From Paenibacillus pini JCM 16418 (GTDB lineage: Bacteria; Bacillota; Bacilli; Paenibacillales; Paenibacillaceae): a stretch of 44,167 nucleotides of DNA. The notes under the pieces were generated by a model. The model was not told the origin of the DNA, searched no databases, and saw only the letters and a program-made list of their open reading frames with translations. Where the stretch lies: NCBI RefSeq assembly GCF_000576305.1, contig NZ_BAVZ01000024.1, positions 1-44,167 on the forward strand, read 5' to 3'. Each line of letters starts with the position of its first letter. Position 1 is the stretch's first letter. This document shows positions 7,597 through 15,370 of the stretch, in pieces. The position numbers and the translations under genes are program-made.

Positions 7597-8670
7597 ATGA
7601 ACAAGAAGTTTGCCGTCCTGATTCTTACATTGATGATGGTCATGTCAGTGGTGCTTGCGGGATGTGGAAGTAAGCAGGAGCCTAAAGAGGCTATGAAGAG
7701 TGCAGCAACGAATGCAATGAAGATGACTTCTTACGAAATGAAGAGTAAGGTTGTAATTAATGACTTGAAGGTTACAACTAAAGACACAGCAAATGATCCT
7801 TCTATGGATCAAGTAATCAACATGGTGAAAAATGCTGACATTACCGTTGATGGGGTATATCAACAAGAACCAATGCAATCAGAGCTTACAATGGGGATCA
7901 ATCTAAAAGGTGACATGTCGATGAGTTTTAACATTCCGATGGTCATGACGAAAGAAAAATTATATGTAAAAGTTCCTAGCATTCCGATGTTACCATTACC
8001 AGAAAGCGTAGTTGGTAAATATCTAGTGCTTGATTTGAAGGAACTTGCTGAACAACAAGGCACCAATGTAAATTCATTAGACACTGCAAAAACACAAAAA
8101 TTGTCTAATGAAGTTATGAATACGTTATTCAATGAATATGACGGCACGAAGTATTTTAAAGATATTGATACAAAAGATGCTCACTTGCCAGAAGGCGTAG
8201 ATGCCAAGCAAGTTGTTCAATTCTTCGTTACGAATGACAATGTGAAGGAAGCTGCTGATATTTTCATTAATAAAGCACTCCCTAAAATTCTAGACATCAT
8301 TAGCAAAGATGAATATAAGGATGTCGTTGGTCTGAGCAAAGAAGAAATTGATAATGCAAAGAACGAACTGAATTCAACTTCAAAAAATGATTTGAATAAA
8401 GGCTTAAATGACCTGAAGAATTATGTGAAGATTAATCAGTTCAATGTGAATACTGCAATTAACAAAAAAGGATTTCCAACATATCAGGACATGATTATGA
8501 ATGCAGAATTTAATGACCCTGATACGAAGGACAATGTATTGCTGTCCATGCAAGGAAGTAACATATACAGCAAGATTAACGAGAAGCAAACATTTAAAAT
8601 CGGTATTCCTAAAGATACTGAAGTCGTTACTATGGAAGAATTCCAAAAACAAATGAATGGCGTGAACTAA
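7597..8670 (+). CDS. Secreted lipoprotein of unknown function
   Basis: A 357-residue protein with a type II signal peptide. The lipobox VLAGC places the lipidated Cys at residue 23, so the mature protein is tethered outside the membrane. The rest is Lys/Asp/Asn-rich with many alternating strands and no cysteines. It recalls the LolA-like or DUF6612 class of Gram-positive lipoproteins, but I cannot assign it firmly. ATG at 7597 follows AGAGGAGAG. It has its own terminator and is monocistronic. No substrate can be inferred from the neighbours. Confidence 0.85.
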   Translation: MNKKFAVLILTLMMVMSVVLAGCGSKQEPKEAMKSAATNAMKMTSYEMKSKVVINDLKVTTKDTANDPSMDQVINMVKNADITVDGVYQQEPMQSELTMGINLKGDMSMSFNIPMVMTKEKLYVKVPSIPMLPLPESVVGKYLVLDLKELAEQQGTNVNSLDTAKTQKLSNEVMNTLFNEYDGTKYFKDIDTKDAHLPEGVDAKQVVQFFVTNDNVKEAADIFINKALPKILDIISKDEYKDVVGLSKEEIDNAKNELNSTSKNDLNKGLNDLKNYVKINQFNVNTAINKKGFPTYQDMIMNAEFNDPDTKDNVLLSMQGSNIYSKINEKQTFKIGIPKDTEVVTMEEFQKQMNGVN

Positions 8671-8697
8671 TAACGTATGTTAAATAAGAGAATAAGA

Positions 8698-8733
8698 GAA
8701 ACAGCCCTTCGGTGTATGAAGGGCTGTTTCTTT
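8698..8733 (+). terminator. Terminator between the lipoprotein gene and tadA
   Basis: A perfect 13-bp stem (8698-8710 with 8718-8730) is followed by TTT on the + strand. It lies between convergent genes and overlaps the tadA stop codon, so it may serve both strands. Confidence 0.9.
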
Positions 8734-9238
8734 ATGACTTACTACGTAGCTTCCGAAAGAATGTGGTTAGCATTCCCGCGCATTCTTGTTGGAGAATGTT
8801 GTCTACCACCTCTGTACGATGGTTAAACCGTGGTTCTTGTAATAGATTCATTAACGTACCTGCACAGCCCGCCTTAGGATCACCGGTACCGTAGACGACT
8901 TGTGGTATTCGAGACTGTACGATAGCCCCTGCGCACATAGGACAGGGCTCCAGTGTGACATATAGACTACAGTCCAGCAGACGCCAGGATTTAAGATGAC
9001 GACTGGCTTCACGAATGGCTACAATCTCTGCATGGGCTGTGGCATCACTTGTCGTTTCACGAAGGTTATAACCTCTACCTACGATTTCTCCTCCGCGTAC
9101 GATAACAGCTCCAATAGGTACCTCTCCTAACTCTTCAGCTAATCTGGCCTGAGCCATAGCTTCACGCATCCAAAATTCATGATTTGAATTATCCACAATA
9201 CTATCCACAGAAAGAGGACGCTGCTGTAATTCATCCAA
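8732..9238 (-). CDS. tadA: tRNA-specific adenosine deaminase
   Basis: Converts adenosine 34 to inosine in the anticodon of tRNA-Arg(ACG); needs zinc. The cytidine deaminase fold shows the HAE motif (TAHAEIVAI) and PCPMCAGAI zinc site. I choose TTG at 9238 (168 residues) because GAGAGGAG lies 8 bases before it; the frame extends to a TTG at 9268 that includes this RBS. The N-terminus is some 20 residues longer than usual. DnaA boxes lie inside the first codons and behind the gene, so DnaA may affect its transcription. In B. subtilis tadA sits next to scr and dnaX; here it is 31 kb away and inverted. Confidence 0.95.
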   Translation of the reverse strand: MDELQQRPLSVDSIVDNSNHEFWMREAMAQARLAEELGEVPIGAVIVRGGEIVGRGYNLRETTSDATAHAEIVAIREASRHLKSWRLLDCSLYVTLEPCPMCAGAIVQSRIPQVVYGTGDPKAGCAGTLMNLLQEPRFNHRTEVVDNILQQECAGMLTTFFRKLRSKS

Positions 9239-9398
9239 TGAAAACGCTCCTCTCAGCTTAAAATTCAATTATTCAGCGAACAAATATTCGTTTGTTAACA
9301 TGTTGTGCACAGATCTGTGTATAACTATATTAATTATTCACAAGTTTATACACAAAATAGAGATAAAAATTGTGTATATGTGCATAAAATGTGTATAC
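9189..9398. promoter_or_regulatory. DnaA-box cluster
   Basis: Five exact matches to TTATNCACA lie within 200 bp: 9189-9197 (+, TTATCCACA), 9316-9324 (-), 9334-9342 (+), 9346-9354 (+) and 9379-9387 (-). Four 8-of-9 matches are at 9201 (+), 9303 (+), 9371 (-) and 9390 (-). About 1.3 exact sites would be expected by chance in the whole window. The cluster spans the tadA start and the gap behind it. It is not beside dnaA, so it is probably an origin-proximal titration or regulatory cluster rather than oriC itself. Confidence 0.85.
9327..9355 (-). promoter_or_regulatory. Candidate tadA promoter inside the DnaA boxes
   Basis: On the minus strand TTGTGT (9350-9355), a 17-bp spacer and TAATAT (9327-9332) form a possible sigma-A promoter. 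DnaA boxes at 9334 and 9346 overlap the spacer and -35. The AT-rich context makes chance matches likely. Confidence 0.35.
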
Positions 9399-9538
9399 CT
9401 TCTTCTTATTGTAGAGAAGCATAAGAATAAATTCAATATGTTCTTCCATTCGCATCTCATTCTTTAATATGATTGAAGATTTCGACAGTCTTTTCAAAAA
9501 TCAGGGTTAAAGGTATGATGGGGGTACTATGCATCTAA

Positions 9539-9970
9539 TATCGTCAAGGCGTTCCTTGTCATGCATCAGGTGATTTCGAAAGTTGTCTATTAGAAAGAAT
9601 TAACCCTGGTCATGTCTGGCTCCGTACTTATTATTTTACTTTTGAATATTGCTCTAAGGTATTGGATCCCGATATACGCAACATCAATGCGATGGAATCT
9701 ATGCCGCTAGGTGGTATTGTTACATTGCATCTTCAGCGTCCAGAATATGAGCGTGTGATGCTAGGCATTGAGGATCAGGGTATTGGTATTCCCGTAAGTA
9801 TGATGCCTAAACTAGGTGAGCCCTTTTTTACTAATAAGAAGAATGGCACTGGACTTGGACTCATGGTTAGTCAGCGAATTGTTGAGGGCCATAAGGGAAA
9901 CATGGAGATTGAGAGCGTTCAAGGTAAGGCTACTAAAGTAGCGATAACCTTACCGACTGCGGTACAATAG
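9539..9970 (+). pseudogene. Histidine kinase ATPase-domain remnant
   Basis: From about 9662 the frame encodes the C-terminal part of a HATPase_c domain: an N-box-like NAMESMPLGG, the G1 box DQGIGIP, EPFFTNKKNGTGLGLMVSQRIVEGHKG (F and G2 boxes) and the last strand. This resembles sporulation (Kin-type) kinases. The upstream open stretch from 9539 does not read as kinase sequence, and no His-box dimerisation domain or sensor is present. There is no RBS at the possible TTG at 9662. I read it as the tail of a decayed kinase gene; one more shift error cannot restore a whole kinase in the available 420 bases. Confidence 0.75.
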
Positions 9971-10002
9971 AGAAACTGCATCAACAAATGAGGTGATTAC
10001 CA

Positions 10003-10707
10003 ATGCGAATTAATAAGTTCATTAGCGAAACGGGCTTCTGCTCGCGCCGTGAGGCCGATAAATGGGTAGAGAATGGTAAAGTTACGATTAACGGAGTTAA
10101 AGCCGTTCTAGGTAGTCAGGCGGAGCCAGGCGACGATGTCCGTGTAAATGGGCAGCCTTTGAATTCGAAAAGCGCCGAAGCCGTGTATATTGCACTTAAT
10201 AAACCGGTAGGCATAACATGCACAACTGAGCAGCATATCAGAGGGAATATTGTAGACTATGTGGGACATCATGAGCGGATTTTTCCTATTGGACGATTGG
10301 ACAAGGATTCAGAAGGATTGATTCTGCTGACCAGTGATGGAGACATCGTGAATAAGATATTACGGGCCGAAGGAAAGCATGAGAAGGAGTATATTGTCAC
10401 AGTGGATCATCCAATAACACCTTCCTTTCTCAAGGGAATGGAAAGTGGTGTGAAGATTTTAGGTGAGATGACTCTTCCATGTAAGCTTACACGGATATCG
10501 GAGCGGGTGTTCCGTATCATTCTAACTGAGGGGAAGAATCGCCAAATTCGCCGGATGTGCAGTGCTTTTGGCTACGAGGTTCGAGCGCTTCAACGCATTC
10601 GAATTATGAATATCCATTTGGGTTCACTTCCTGTAGGCGAGTGGCGAGATTTGACCTCGAAGGAGAAGACCGAACTCGGCGATTTGCTTGCATATGAATT
10701 GCAGTAG
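10003..10707 (+). CDS. rluF: 23S rRNA pseudouridine synthase, RluF-like
   Basis: Isomerises a uridine in 23S rRNA (position 2604 in E. coli; the related enzyme also acts on tRNA-Tyr). The 234-residue protein has an S4 RNA-binding domain (residues 1 to about 60, INKFISETGFCSRREADKW) and an RsuA-type catalytic domain with Asp100 in GRLDKDSEGL. Long stretches match E. coli RluF, including HEKEY-VTVD-PIT and NRQIRRMC--FGYEV. It lacks the long basic C-terminal tail of E. coli RluF. ATG at 10003 follows a weak GAGGTGA. It is convergent with motB and shares its terminator. Confidence 0.93.
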   Translation: MRINKFISETGFCSRREADKWVENGKVTINGVKAVLGSQAEPGDDVRVNGQPLNSKSAEAVYIALNKPVGITCTTEQHIRGNIVDYVGHHERIFPIGRLDKDSEGLILLTSDGDIVNKILRAEGKHEKEYIVTVDHPITPSFLKGMESGVKILGEMTLPCKLTRISERVFRIILTEGKNRQIRRMCSAFGYEVRALQRIRIMNIHLGSLPVGEWRDLTSKEKTELGDLLAYELQ

Positions 10708-10727
10708 AATGTAGCGCTATCGAATTT

Positions 10728-10767
10728 AAAAGGCTGTATTAACCGAGAGTGGTTAATACAGCCTTTT
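10728..10767 (+). terminator. Bidirectional terminator between rluF and motB
   Basis: A perfect 17-bp stem starting AAAAGGCTGTATTAACC (10728-10744 with 10751-10767) around a 6-base loop has A and T runs on the two sides, so it should work for both convergent genes. Confidence 0.95.
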
Positions 10768-10789
10768 ATTGTTAAGGATAGGATCAAGT

Positions 10790-11608
10790 TCATTCGTTAT
10801 TGTTTTGAGCTACCGATATAGGTAGTTTGGTATCTTGATATTTACGTAATATGGACACCTCAACGCGTCGGTTCTTAGCTCGTCCAGCTTCAGTGTTGTT
10901 AGAAGCAATTGGACGATATTCTCCGTAGGCAGTCGGGATAAATTTACGAGGATTGAGATTCTCATTGAGCAAAACAACTTTCATAAATTGAATAGCTCTA
11001 TCGGAACTTAGATCCCAGTTCGAAGCGTATTGATTATTGGAGATTGGCATGTTATCGGTATGTCCTGATACGATAATATCGTAGTCAGGGAAACGTTGTA
11101 GCATGTTCCCAATTGCTATAGCAAGCTGGCGCGATTCAGGTTTCACATTTGCTCTACCGGAAGCGAATAGTGCAGTATCACTTATGGTGATGGTCAACTG
11201 GGACTGGTTAAGTTTTGTGTTCAGTTGATTCGTTAAACCATTTGTTTTAATATATTGATCCAGTTGTTTTTTTAGTTTCTCCAGATCTTCTTGTTCTTGT
11301 TTGGCAAGCATAGATTTGTTCTTTTTCTTATCTGCTTGAGAAACGGTTTGTTGCTGACTATCGTCCTTACCCTGATCCATCGATTTATTAGTAGGCACAG
11401 CCGACTTGTAGTCAAGGACACCATTACCGGTACTAAGTGCTGTATTGAAAGCCTTACTCATTTCTTCAAACTTCTTTGCATCTGTTGCGCTCATGGCATA
11501 GAGAACAATAAATAGTGCAAGTAGAAGGGTCAAAAGGTCAGCATAAGGAAGTAGCCAGGATTCATCAGCATGTTCCTCATGTGGTTCATGTCTAGTCTTT
11601 TTGCTCAC
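10790..11608 (-). CDS. motB: Flagellar stator protein MotB
   Basis: Partner of MotA in the ion-driven stator; anchors it to peptidoglycan. From the GTG at 11608 (behind AAGGAGG, 8 bases) the protein has 272 residues. One transmembrane helix carries the proton-binding Asp24 in PYADLLTLLLALFIVLYA. A plug and linker rich in Lys and Gln follow, then an OmpA-like domain (VSGHTDNMPI, NWDLSSDRA, NRRVEV). A longer in-frame ATG at 11629 includes the RBS and is unlikely. It overlaps motA by 17 bases, showing translational coupling. Confidence 0.96.
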   Translation of the reverse strand: MSKKTRHEPHEEHADESWLLPYADLLTLLLALFIVLYAMSATDAKKFEEMSKAFNTALSTGNGVLDYKSAVPTNKSMDQGKDDSQQQTVSQADKKKNKSMLAKQEQEDLEKLKKQLDQYIKTNGLTNQLNTKLNQSQLTITISDTALFASGRANVKPESRQLAIAIGNMLQRFPDYDIIVSGHTDNMPISNNQYASNWDLSSDRAIQFMKVVLLNENLNPRKFIPTAYGEYRPIASNNTEAGRAKNRRVEVSILRKYQDTKLPISVAQNNNE

Positions 11609-12392
11609 CCGAACCAGCCTCCTTGTCATTCATTAGAGCACGTTCGGAAGGGGTTAGGAAGACGGAAAGCTTCTGACTGATTGCAATAGTAGATACACCA
11701 GATTGAATGGATAGTAATCCTTCAACCATCATCAGTCGTAGTTCCACTTCTTTTTTGGACAGACGCTTGAGTTTGTTGGCTATAGGATGCCAAAGAACAT
11801 ACCCGGTAAATATACCTAACAATGTTGCGATAAAAGCTGCGCCAATGGCGTGTGCCAGCTCACCCATATTGTCCATTTTAGATAATGCCGCAATCAAACC
11901 AACTACGGCCCCTAGAACCCCGAGTGAAGGAGCGTACATACCTGCCTGTGAGAAAATAAGGGCACCACCGCGGTGACGTTCCTCCGTAGCAGTAATGTCC
12001 TCCATTAGGACATCTCGTACAAAATCCTGATCGTTACCATCGATGATCATACGCATCCCATTACGAAGAAATGCATCATCAATTTCGTCAACCTTACTTT
12101 CTAATGCGAGCAATCCTTCACGCCTAGTAATGGATGCCCATTCCATAAAGTATTTAATGAGGTCTTCGCGCTCCATTAACTTCTGTTTAATAAAAATCAT
12201 TTTGAACAGCTTGGGGAGTTTCTTAAGATCCGCCATCGGAAAGCCAATGAATAACGTTGCAGCCGTACCGCCCAAAATAATGACATAAGCGGCTGGAGTC
12301 AGCAAGCTTACGATTGGGGCTCCCTTAAGCACCATTCCGAACAAAACCGCGACGACACCGAGAATTAGGCCAATAATTGTTGAAATTTCCAT
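11592..12392 (-). CDS. motA: Flagellar stator protein MotA
   Basis: Membrane ion-channel subunit of the flagellar motor. From the ATG at 12392 it has 266 residues, four transmembrane helices and a large cytoplasmic loop after helix 2 (the torque-generating region, about residues 60-150). PTLGVLGAVIG-LIAAL-type helix 3 and ISAAF-ATLLGIFTGYVLWHP helix 4 motifs closely match B. subtilis MotA. An ATG four codons earlier (12404) lacks an RBS, whereas GAGGTG precedes 12392. An inverted repeat (12436-12461) lies in the leader. I found no clear sigma-D promoter. Confidence 0.97.
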   Translation of the reverse strand: MEISTIIGLILGVVAVLFGMVLKGAPIVSLLTPAAYVIILGGTAATLFIGFPMADLKKLPKLFKMIFIKQKLMEREDLIKYFMEWASITRREGLLALESKVDEIDDAFLRNGMRMIIDGNDQDFVRDVLMEDITATEERHRGGALIFSQAGMYAPSLGVLGAVVGLIAALSKMDNMGELAHAIGAAFIATLLGIFTGYVLWHPIANKLKRLSKKEVELRLMMVEGLLSIQSGVSTIAISQKLSVFLTPSERALMNDKEAGSGEQKD

Positions 12393-12435
12393 TGCACACC
12401 TCATCCATGAGAAATAAAATTGAATCCTTTCGTAT

Positions 12436-12461
12436 CCACTTTTGCATCCTTGTAAAAGTGG
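12436..12461 (-). repeat. Inverted repeat in the motAB leader
   Basis: CCACTTTT and AAAAGTGG flank a 10-base loop. No T-run follows on either strand, so a terminator is unlikely. It sits about 45 bases before motA and may be an operator or an mRNA structure. Confidence 0.5.
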
Positions 12462-12621
12462 TCTAAAGCACCAACAGACGTATTATATTATTTATCGTCA
12501 GAATTCTCTTTTTTTTTAAGTGAATTTTTCCGTTATAATGAAATGAAGCGTTATATTAACCTATTTATGTTACAGGTGGACACAAATAAGATGCATAGAG
12601 CGAAAATGGAGGGTATCATCC

Positions 12622-12915
12622 GTGGGTGTAAAACATGGTCGGGATTACGATGTTATTTTGTCAGAATTAACAGCTGCTGTAGGTGAAATCCCAGATAGTT
12701 ATTTATTTTTCGAGATGGAACCCAATGAATGGAAAGAGTTACCGGGTGAGGATCAGCATGAAGTGCATGAAGCACTTGCAGAGGATCTTTTTTACGCTCT
12801 TGGAACAGAGCCGGTGATTGAAGTGGGTAGTGGTGTCGTCATGCATGATAAGGAAAACCATCGGATTAACATATTAATTGGTGAAGAACAAATTCAAGTC
12901 GTTACGCTTATATAA
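12622..12915 (+). CDS. Small conserved protein of unknown function
   Basis: A 97-residue acidic soluble protein. No signal, membrane segment or catalytic motif is visible; the second half alternates strands (PVIEVGSGVVMHDKENHRIN) and looks like a small alpha/beta fold. Start GTG at 12622 lies behind GGAGGG (about 8 bases). A TATAAT at 12534-12539, without a good -35, could be its promoter. It is divergent from motAB with about 230 bases between them; no functional link is evident. Confidence 0.78.
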   Translation: MGVKHGRDYDVILSELTAAVGEIPDSYLFFEMEPNEWKELPGEDQHEVHEALAEDLFYALGTEPVIEVGSGVVMHDKENHRINILIGEEQIQVVTLI

Positions 12916-13055
12916 TTTTGGGAGCCGAATGGTGTTTGGTCCGAGTCCATGGTAAAATAGAACACATGTGCTGTATACAGGCAGATGAATGTTTGTACGT
13001 GCAACCGAATAGAATGGGCATAGGATCTGTTAAAGCGAGAAGCTTCGCATTTAAG

Positions 13056-13087
13056 AAACATCCCTGACCTTGAGGCCGGGGATGTTT
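13056..13087 (+). other. Hairpin before the carbinolamine dehydratase gene
   Basis: AAACATCCC pairs with GGGATGTTT, with one extra G on the right arm, around a GC-rich loop. The following GGTTT is a poor U-tract, so it may end the upstream transcript weakly or fold in the leader of the next gene, whose RBS starts ten bases later. Confidence 0.45.
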
Positions 13088-13109
13088 GGTTTCAGGGAGG
13101 AACAGGACA

Positions 13110-13412
13110 ATGGTATACACGGAAGAAGAAGTAAAAGCACATGTGAAGAAGCTGGAAGGCTGGGAGTTTATAGAGGGGCAGTGGATTATACGCAAATACA
13201 TTTTCTCTAACTTTATGAAGGGAATTGCATTTGTGGATGAGGTTGCTGCGATATCGGAAGCTTTTGACCATCATCCATTCATAACGATCGACTATAAAAC
13301 CGTAACGTTACGACTGACATCCTTGGATGAAGGCGGGATTACCGCGCTTGATATCAGAGAAGCCCATCAATATAATGAGTTATTTATAAAAATGCGCTGC
13401 GGAGATAAATAA
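13110..13412 (+). CDS. Pterin-4a-carbinolamine dehydratase
   Basis: Dehydrates 4a-hydroxytetrahydropterin, recycling the cofactor of aromatic amino acid hydroxylases; the fold can also act in folate or molybdopterin metabolism. The 100-residue protein matches the family's length and signature: the HHPFITIDY core, a V-L-T strand and GGITALD. ATG at 13110 lies behind GGGAGGAAC; an earlier in-frame start at 13086 precedes the RBS. No hydroxylase gene is nearby, so the physiological substrate here is not shown by context. Confidence 0.9.
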   Translation: MVYTEEEVKAHVKKLEGWEFIEGQWIIRKYIFSNFMKGIAFVDEVAAISEAFDHHPFITIDYKTVTLRLTSLDEGGITALDIREAHQYNELFIKMRCGDK

Positions 13413-13430
13413 TAGTATAGGTGCGCAACA

Positions 13431-13477
13431 AAAAACACGCTCTGTTCAGGCCATTGTACCTGTAGGAGCGTGTTTTT
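13431..13477 (+). terminator. Bidirectional terminator between two convergent genes
   Basis: AAAAACACGCTC (13431-13442) pairs with GAGCGTGTTTTT (13466-13477), with an inner CAGG/CCTG stem. A and T runs on each side fit termination of both convergent genes. Confidence 0.92.
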
Positions 13478-13502
13478 AAATTGTATACTACTAGGGAATG
13501 TT

Positions 13503-13862
13503 CTACTTCTTAGCCGCCAACCATTGGGCAACATTTGCAATTTCTTCAGACTTCAACTTGTCTTTAAAAGAAGGCATTCCGCCTTTACCTTTAGTAATAA
13601 TAGTATAAATTTCTTCTGCTGATAATTGGGAACCAATCTTCTGTAGATTTGGTCCAACTGAACCTTGAAGCTGATCACCGTGACAGCTTAAGCAACCTTG
13701 TGCTTTAACAGTAGCTTCAGCTGCTGCTGCATCTAGCTTGACTTCAGGCATGGACGGTTTTTCTTCTTGAGCTACATCTTCTTTACCCGGGAGTGTTACC
13801 ATGAGCACGATAGCTACAACGCATGCGGCAAAAAATAGGCCGCTCATAATCCATTTTTGCAT
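13503..13862 (-). CDS. Membrane-anchored c-type cytochrome
   Basis: Small electron carrier of the cytochrome c551/CccA-CccB type on the outer face of the membrane. The 119-residue protein has an N-terminal transmembrane anchor (residues 5-23), a charged linker, and one class I heme domain with C57-L-S-C60-H61 and the axial Met96 in GGMPSF. It would pass electrons from the bc complex to a terminal oxidase. There are no heme-maturation genes nearby. The ATG at 13862 follows AAAGGACG. It ends against a shared bidirectional terminator. Confidence 0.93.
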   Translation of the reverse strand: MQKWIMSGLFFAACVVAIVLMVTLPGKEDVAQEEKPSMPEVKLDAAAAEATVKAQGCLSCHGDQLQGSVGPNLQKIGSQLSAEEIYTIITKGKGGMPSFKDKLKSEEIANVAQWLAAKK

Positions 13863-14013
13863 TCCTTTTCGTCCTTTCTATGTAAACTGCACTTATTATT
13901 TCTTCATTATAACGGAACATGCTCTTACATCAAAGAGTTTGTGTCAAAAAAGCAAACAGTTCCGCTCAAATTGCCTCAAAAAATACACAAATTTGTACTT
14001 ATTATCATTGACG

Positions 14014-14505
14014 TCACAATTCATCCTGATAAACCATACAATAAAAAGGTTGCTCTCCTTCAGGAGTACGAAGCATGTAAGTATCGCTTATCTCAAACCC
14101 AGCTTTTTGGTATGCGCGAATTGCTCGCTCATTCCAGACTAACACTTCTAGATCAAGTGGTTGTATGGGGTCACGCTGCCGAGCAACACTGACGATAGCC
14201 TGTATAAATTCTTTACCCCATCCATGACCGCATAAATCGGGCCGCATGCCAAATCCAAGTCTCATTGCACCTGTCATAGGAAAAAGCTGTGCAAACCCTG
14301 CCAGCCCCTCCTTGGTGTGTAATACAGATACATATTGTTCCTGTCGAAGCTTAGAATCTCCAAATTCGATTTCGAGCGCTAGCATCTGTTCCCAGGGCAT
14401 CCAGTCGTATATATGGTACGGTTCTTCATATTGCCAGCCACAAATCATCTGCGCCTGTTCTATAGTCATAGGGGTTACATAAAAATCATTGGAATCATCG
14501 CTCAA
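14014..14505 (-). CDS. GNAT-family acetyltransferase
   Basis: A 163-residue acetyl-CoA-dependent N-acyltransferase; substrate unknown. The acetyl-CoA pyrophosphate-binding loop is visible in LGFGMRPDLCGHGWGKEFI, followed by the Asn and Tyr of VLVWNERAIRAYQKAGF that are typical of the family. Start is TTG at 14505 behind AAAGGAGAG (about 8 bases). The gene stands alone: it is flanked by the cytochrome gene downstream and the hydrolase pair upstream, both in the same direction. No terminator is obvious after it in the 150-base gap before cytochrome c. Confidence 0.9.
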   Translation of the reverse strand: MSDDSNDFYVTPMTIEQAQMICGWQYEEPYHIYDWMPWEQMLALEIEFGDSKLRQEQYVSVLHTKEGLAGFAQLFPMTGAMRLGFGMRPDLCGHGWGKEFIQAIVSVARQRDPIQPLDLEVLVWNERAIRAYQKAGFEISDTYMLRTPEGEQPFYCMVYQDEL

Positions 14506-14659
14506 CGTAGAGCTCTCCTTTCATGCGAGAGTTCCTTATATAGGATTTGATAATTAACTTAAAACTATTCCATAAGCTGGCGTGTGAAGTGTTTATTCAT
14601 CAGCAAGAAGGGTAATTATATATTGAAAACAATTTTTGGTAAATTTAAAGATAGACAAA

Positions 14660-14708
14660 TAAAAATACCCGGCGAGAGATTTCGGCAAAAATCTCAGCAC
14701 ACGGGTAT
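14660..14708 (-). terminator. Terminator of the first NlpC/P60 gene
   Basis: On the minus strand ATACCCG pairs with CGGGTAT and GAGATTT with AAATCTC around ttgccg, followed by TTTTTATTT. Its inner loop resembles that of the second copy's terminator at 15713-15755. Confidence 0.9.
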
Positions 14709-14729
14709 ACGTACAACTAATATTGAAGC

Positions 14730-15221
14730 TTATTGTACGTCATCGTTATCATTAGAATCTTGAGCCACATTCTGATACTTATCTGTACTCATAACTCGTT
14801 TTGCGCCAACGTAGCGATTGACGTAATAGCTATCACTAAGCGAACTGACCATAACACCACGTGATGTTGAAGCGTGAGCAAACTTGCCTTCGCCGACATA
14901 AATACCTACATGGGATACACCGACACCGTTCGTATTAAAGAAGACCAAATCTCCAGCTCTTAAATCACTGCGTGATACTGCGGATCCCATACTGTACTGA
15001 GAGCCGGATTGATGAGGCAGGCTAACGCCGAGGTGGTTAAATACATACATCGTGAACCCGGAACAATCGAAACCACTTGTTGAAATTCCGCCGGTTCTGT
15101 ATTTCGTACCAATAACGCCGTCGATCACTTTGTCCATCTTGGAATCCGCGAAAGCGCTTCCTGTTCCAATGGTAAGAACGAGGGCAAAGCTCATGACTGC
15201 TGCTGTTAATTTCTTTTTCAA
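14730..15221 (-). CDS. Secreted NlpC/P60 cell-wall hydrolase, copy 1
   Basis: Probable D,L-endopeptidase that cuts peptidoglycan stem peptides outside the cell. The 163-residue protein has a signal peptide ending AFA-D at about residue 25 and a single NlpC/P60 domain with catalytic Cys53 (FDCSGF), His104 (SHVGIYVG) and His116 (FAHAS). It has no SH3 or LysM binding domain. The Asn/Asp-rich tail is unlike copy 2. Start is TTG at 15221, with GGAAGGGG before it at the very end of a c-di-AMP riboswitch. Copy 2 lies 570 bases upstream, in the same orientation. Confidence 0.94.
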   Translation of the reverse strand: MKKKLTAAVMSFALVLTIGTGSAFADSKMDKVIDGVIGTKYRTGGISTSGFDCSGFTMYVFNHLGVSLPHQSGSQYSMGSAVSRSDLRAGDLVFFNTNGVGVSHVGIYVGEGKFAHASTSRGVMVSSLSDSYYVNRYVGAKRVMSTDKYQNVAQDSNDNDDVQ

Positions 15222-15235
15222 AAATAGTTGCCCCT

Positions 15236-15370
15236 TCCGGTGCCTGCGAGGTTAGCTTAAGGATTCGGTTGAAGGTCCCCTATGATCCCTCTGAAGCAAG
15301 ATCAATTCACCCATAACTGGTTCCCCCGTTTTCCTAGTGTGAGGAAATTCGGCCTGAACTTTACACTAAT
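15236..15370 (-). ncRNA. c-di-AMP riboswitch (ydaO/yuaA type), copy 1
   Basis: The minus-strand leader contains the conserved ydaO blocks in order: CGGGGGAACCA, GGGTGAATTGATC, AGGGGACCTTCAACCGAATCC and AGCTAACCTCGCAGGC. A 5' hairpin AGTGT/ACACT covaries with GGTGC/GCACC in copy 2. c-di-AMP binding normally turns such genes off. Only about 20 bases separate the aptamer from the start codon, with the RBS at its edge, so there is no room for a terminator and control is probably translational (inference). Confidence 0.92.

Noticed and set aside
9189..9398. The DnaA-box cluster as the chromosomal origin itself
   Set aside because: dnaA and dnaN are not adjacent and no clear AT-rich DnaA-trio unwinding element was found. 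Origin-proximal cluster is the safer reading.
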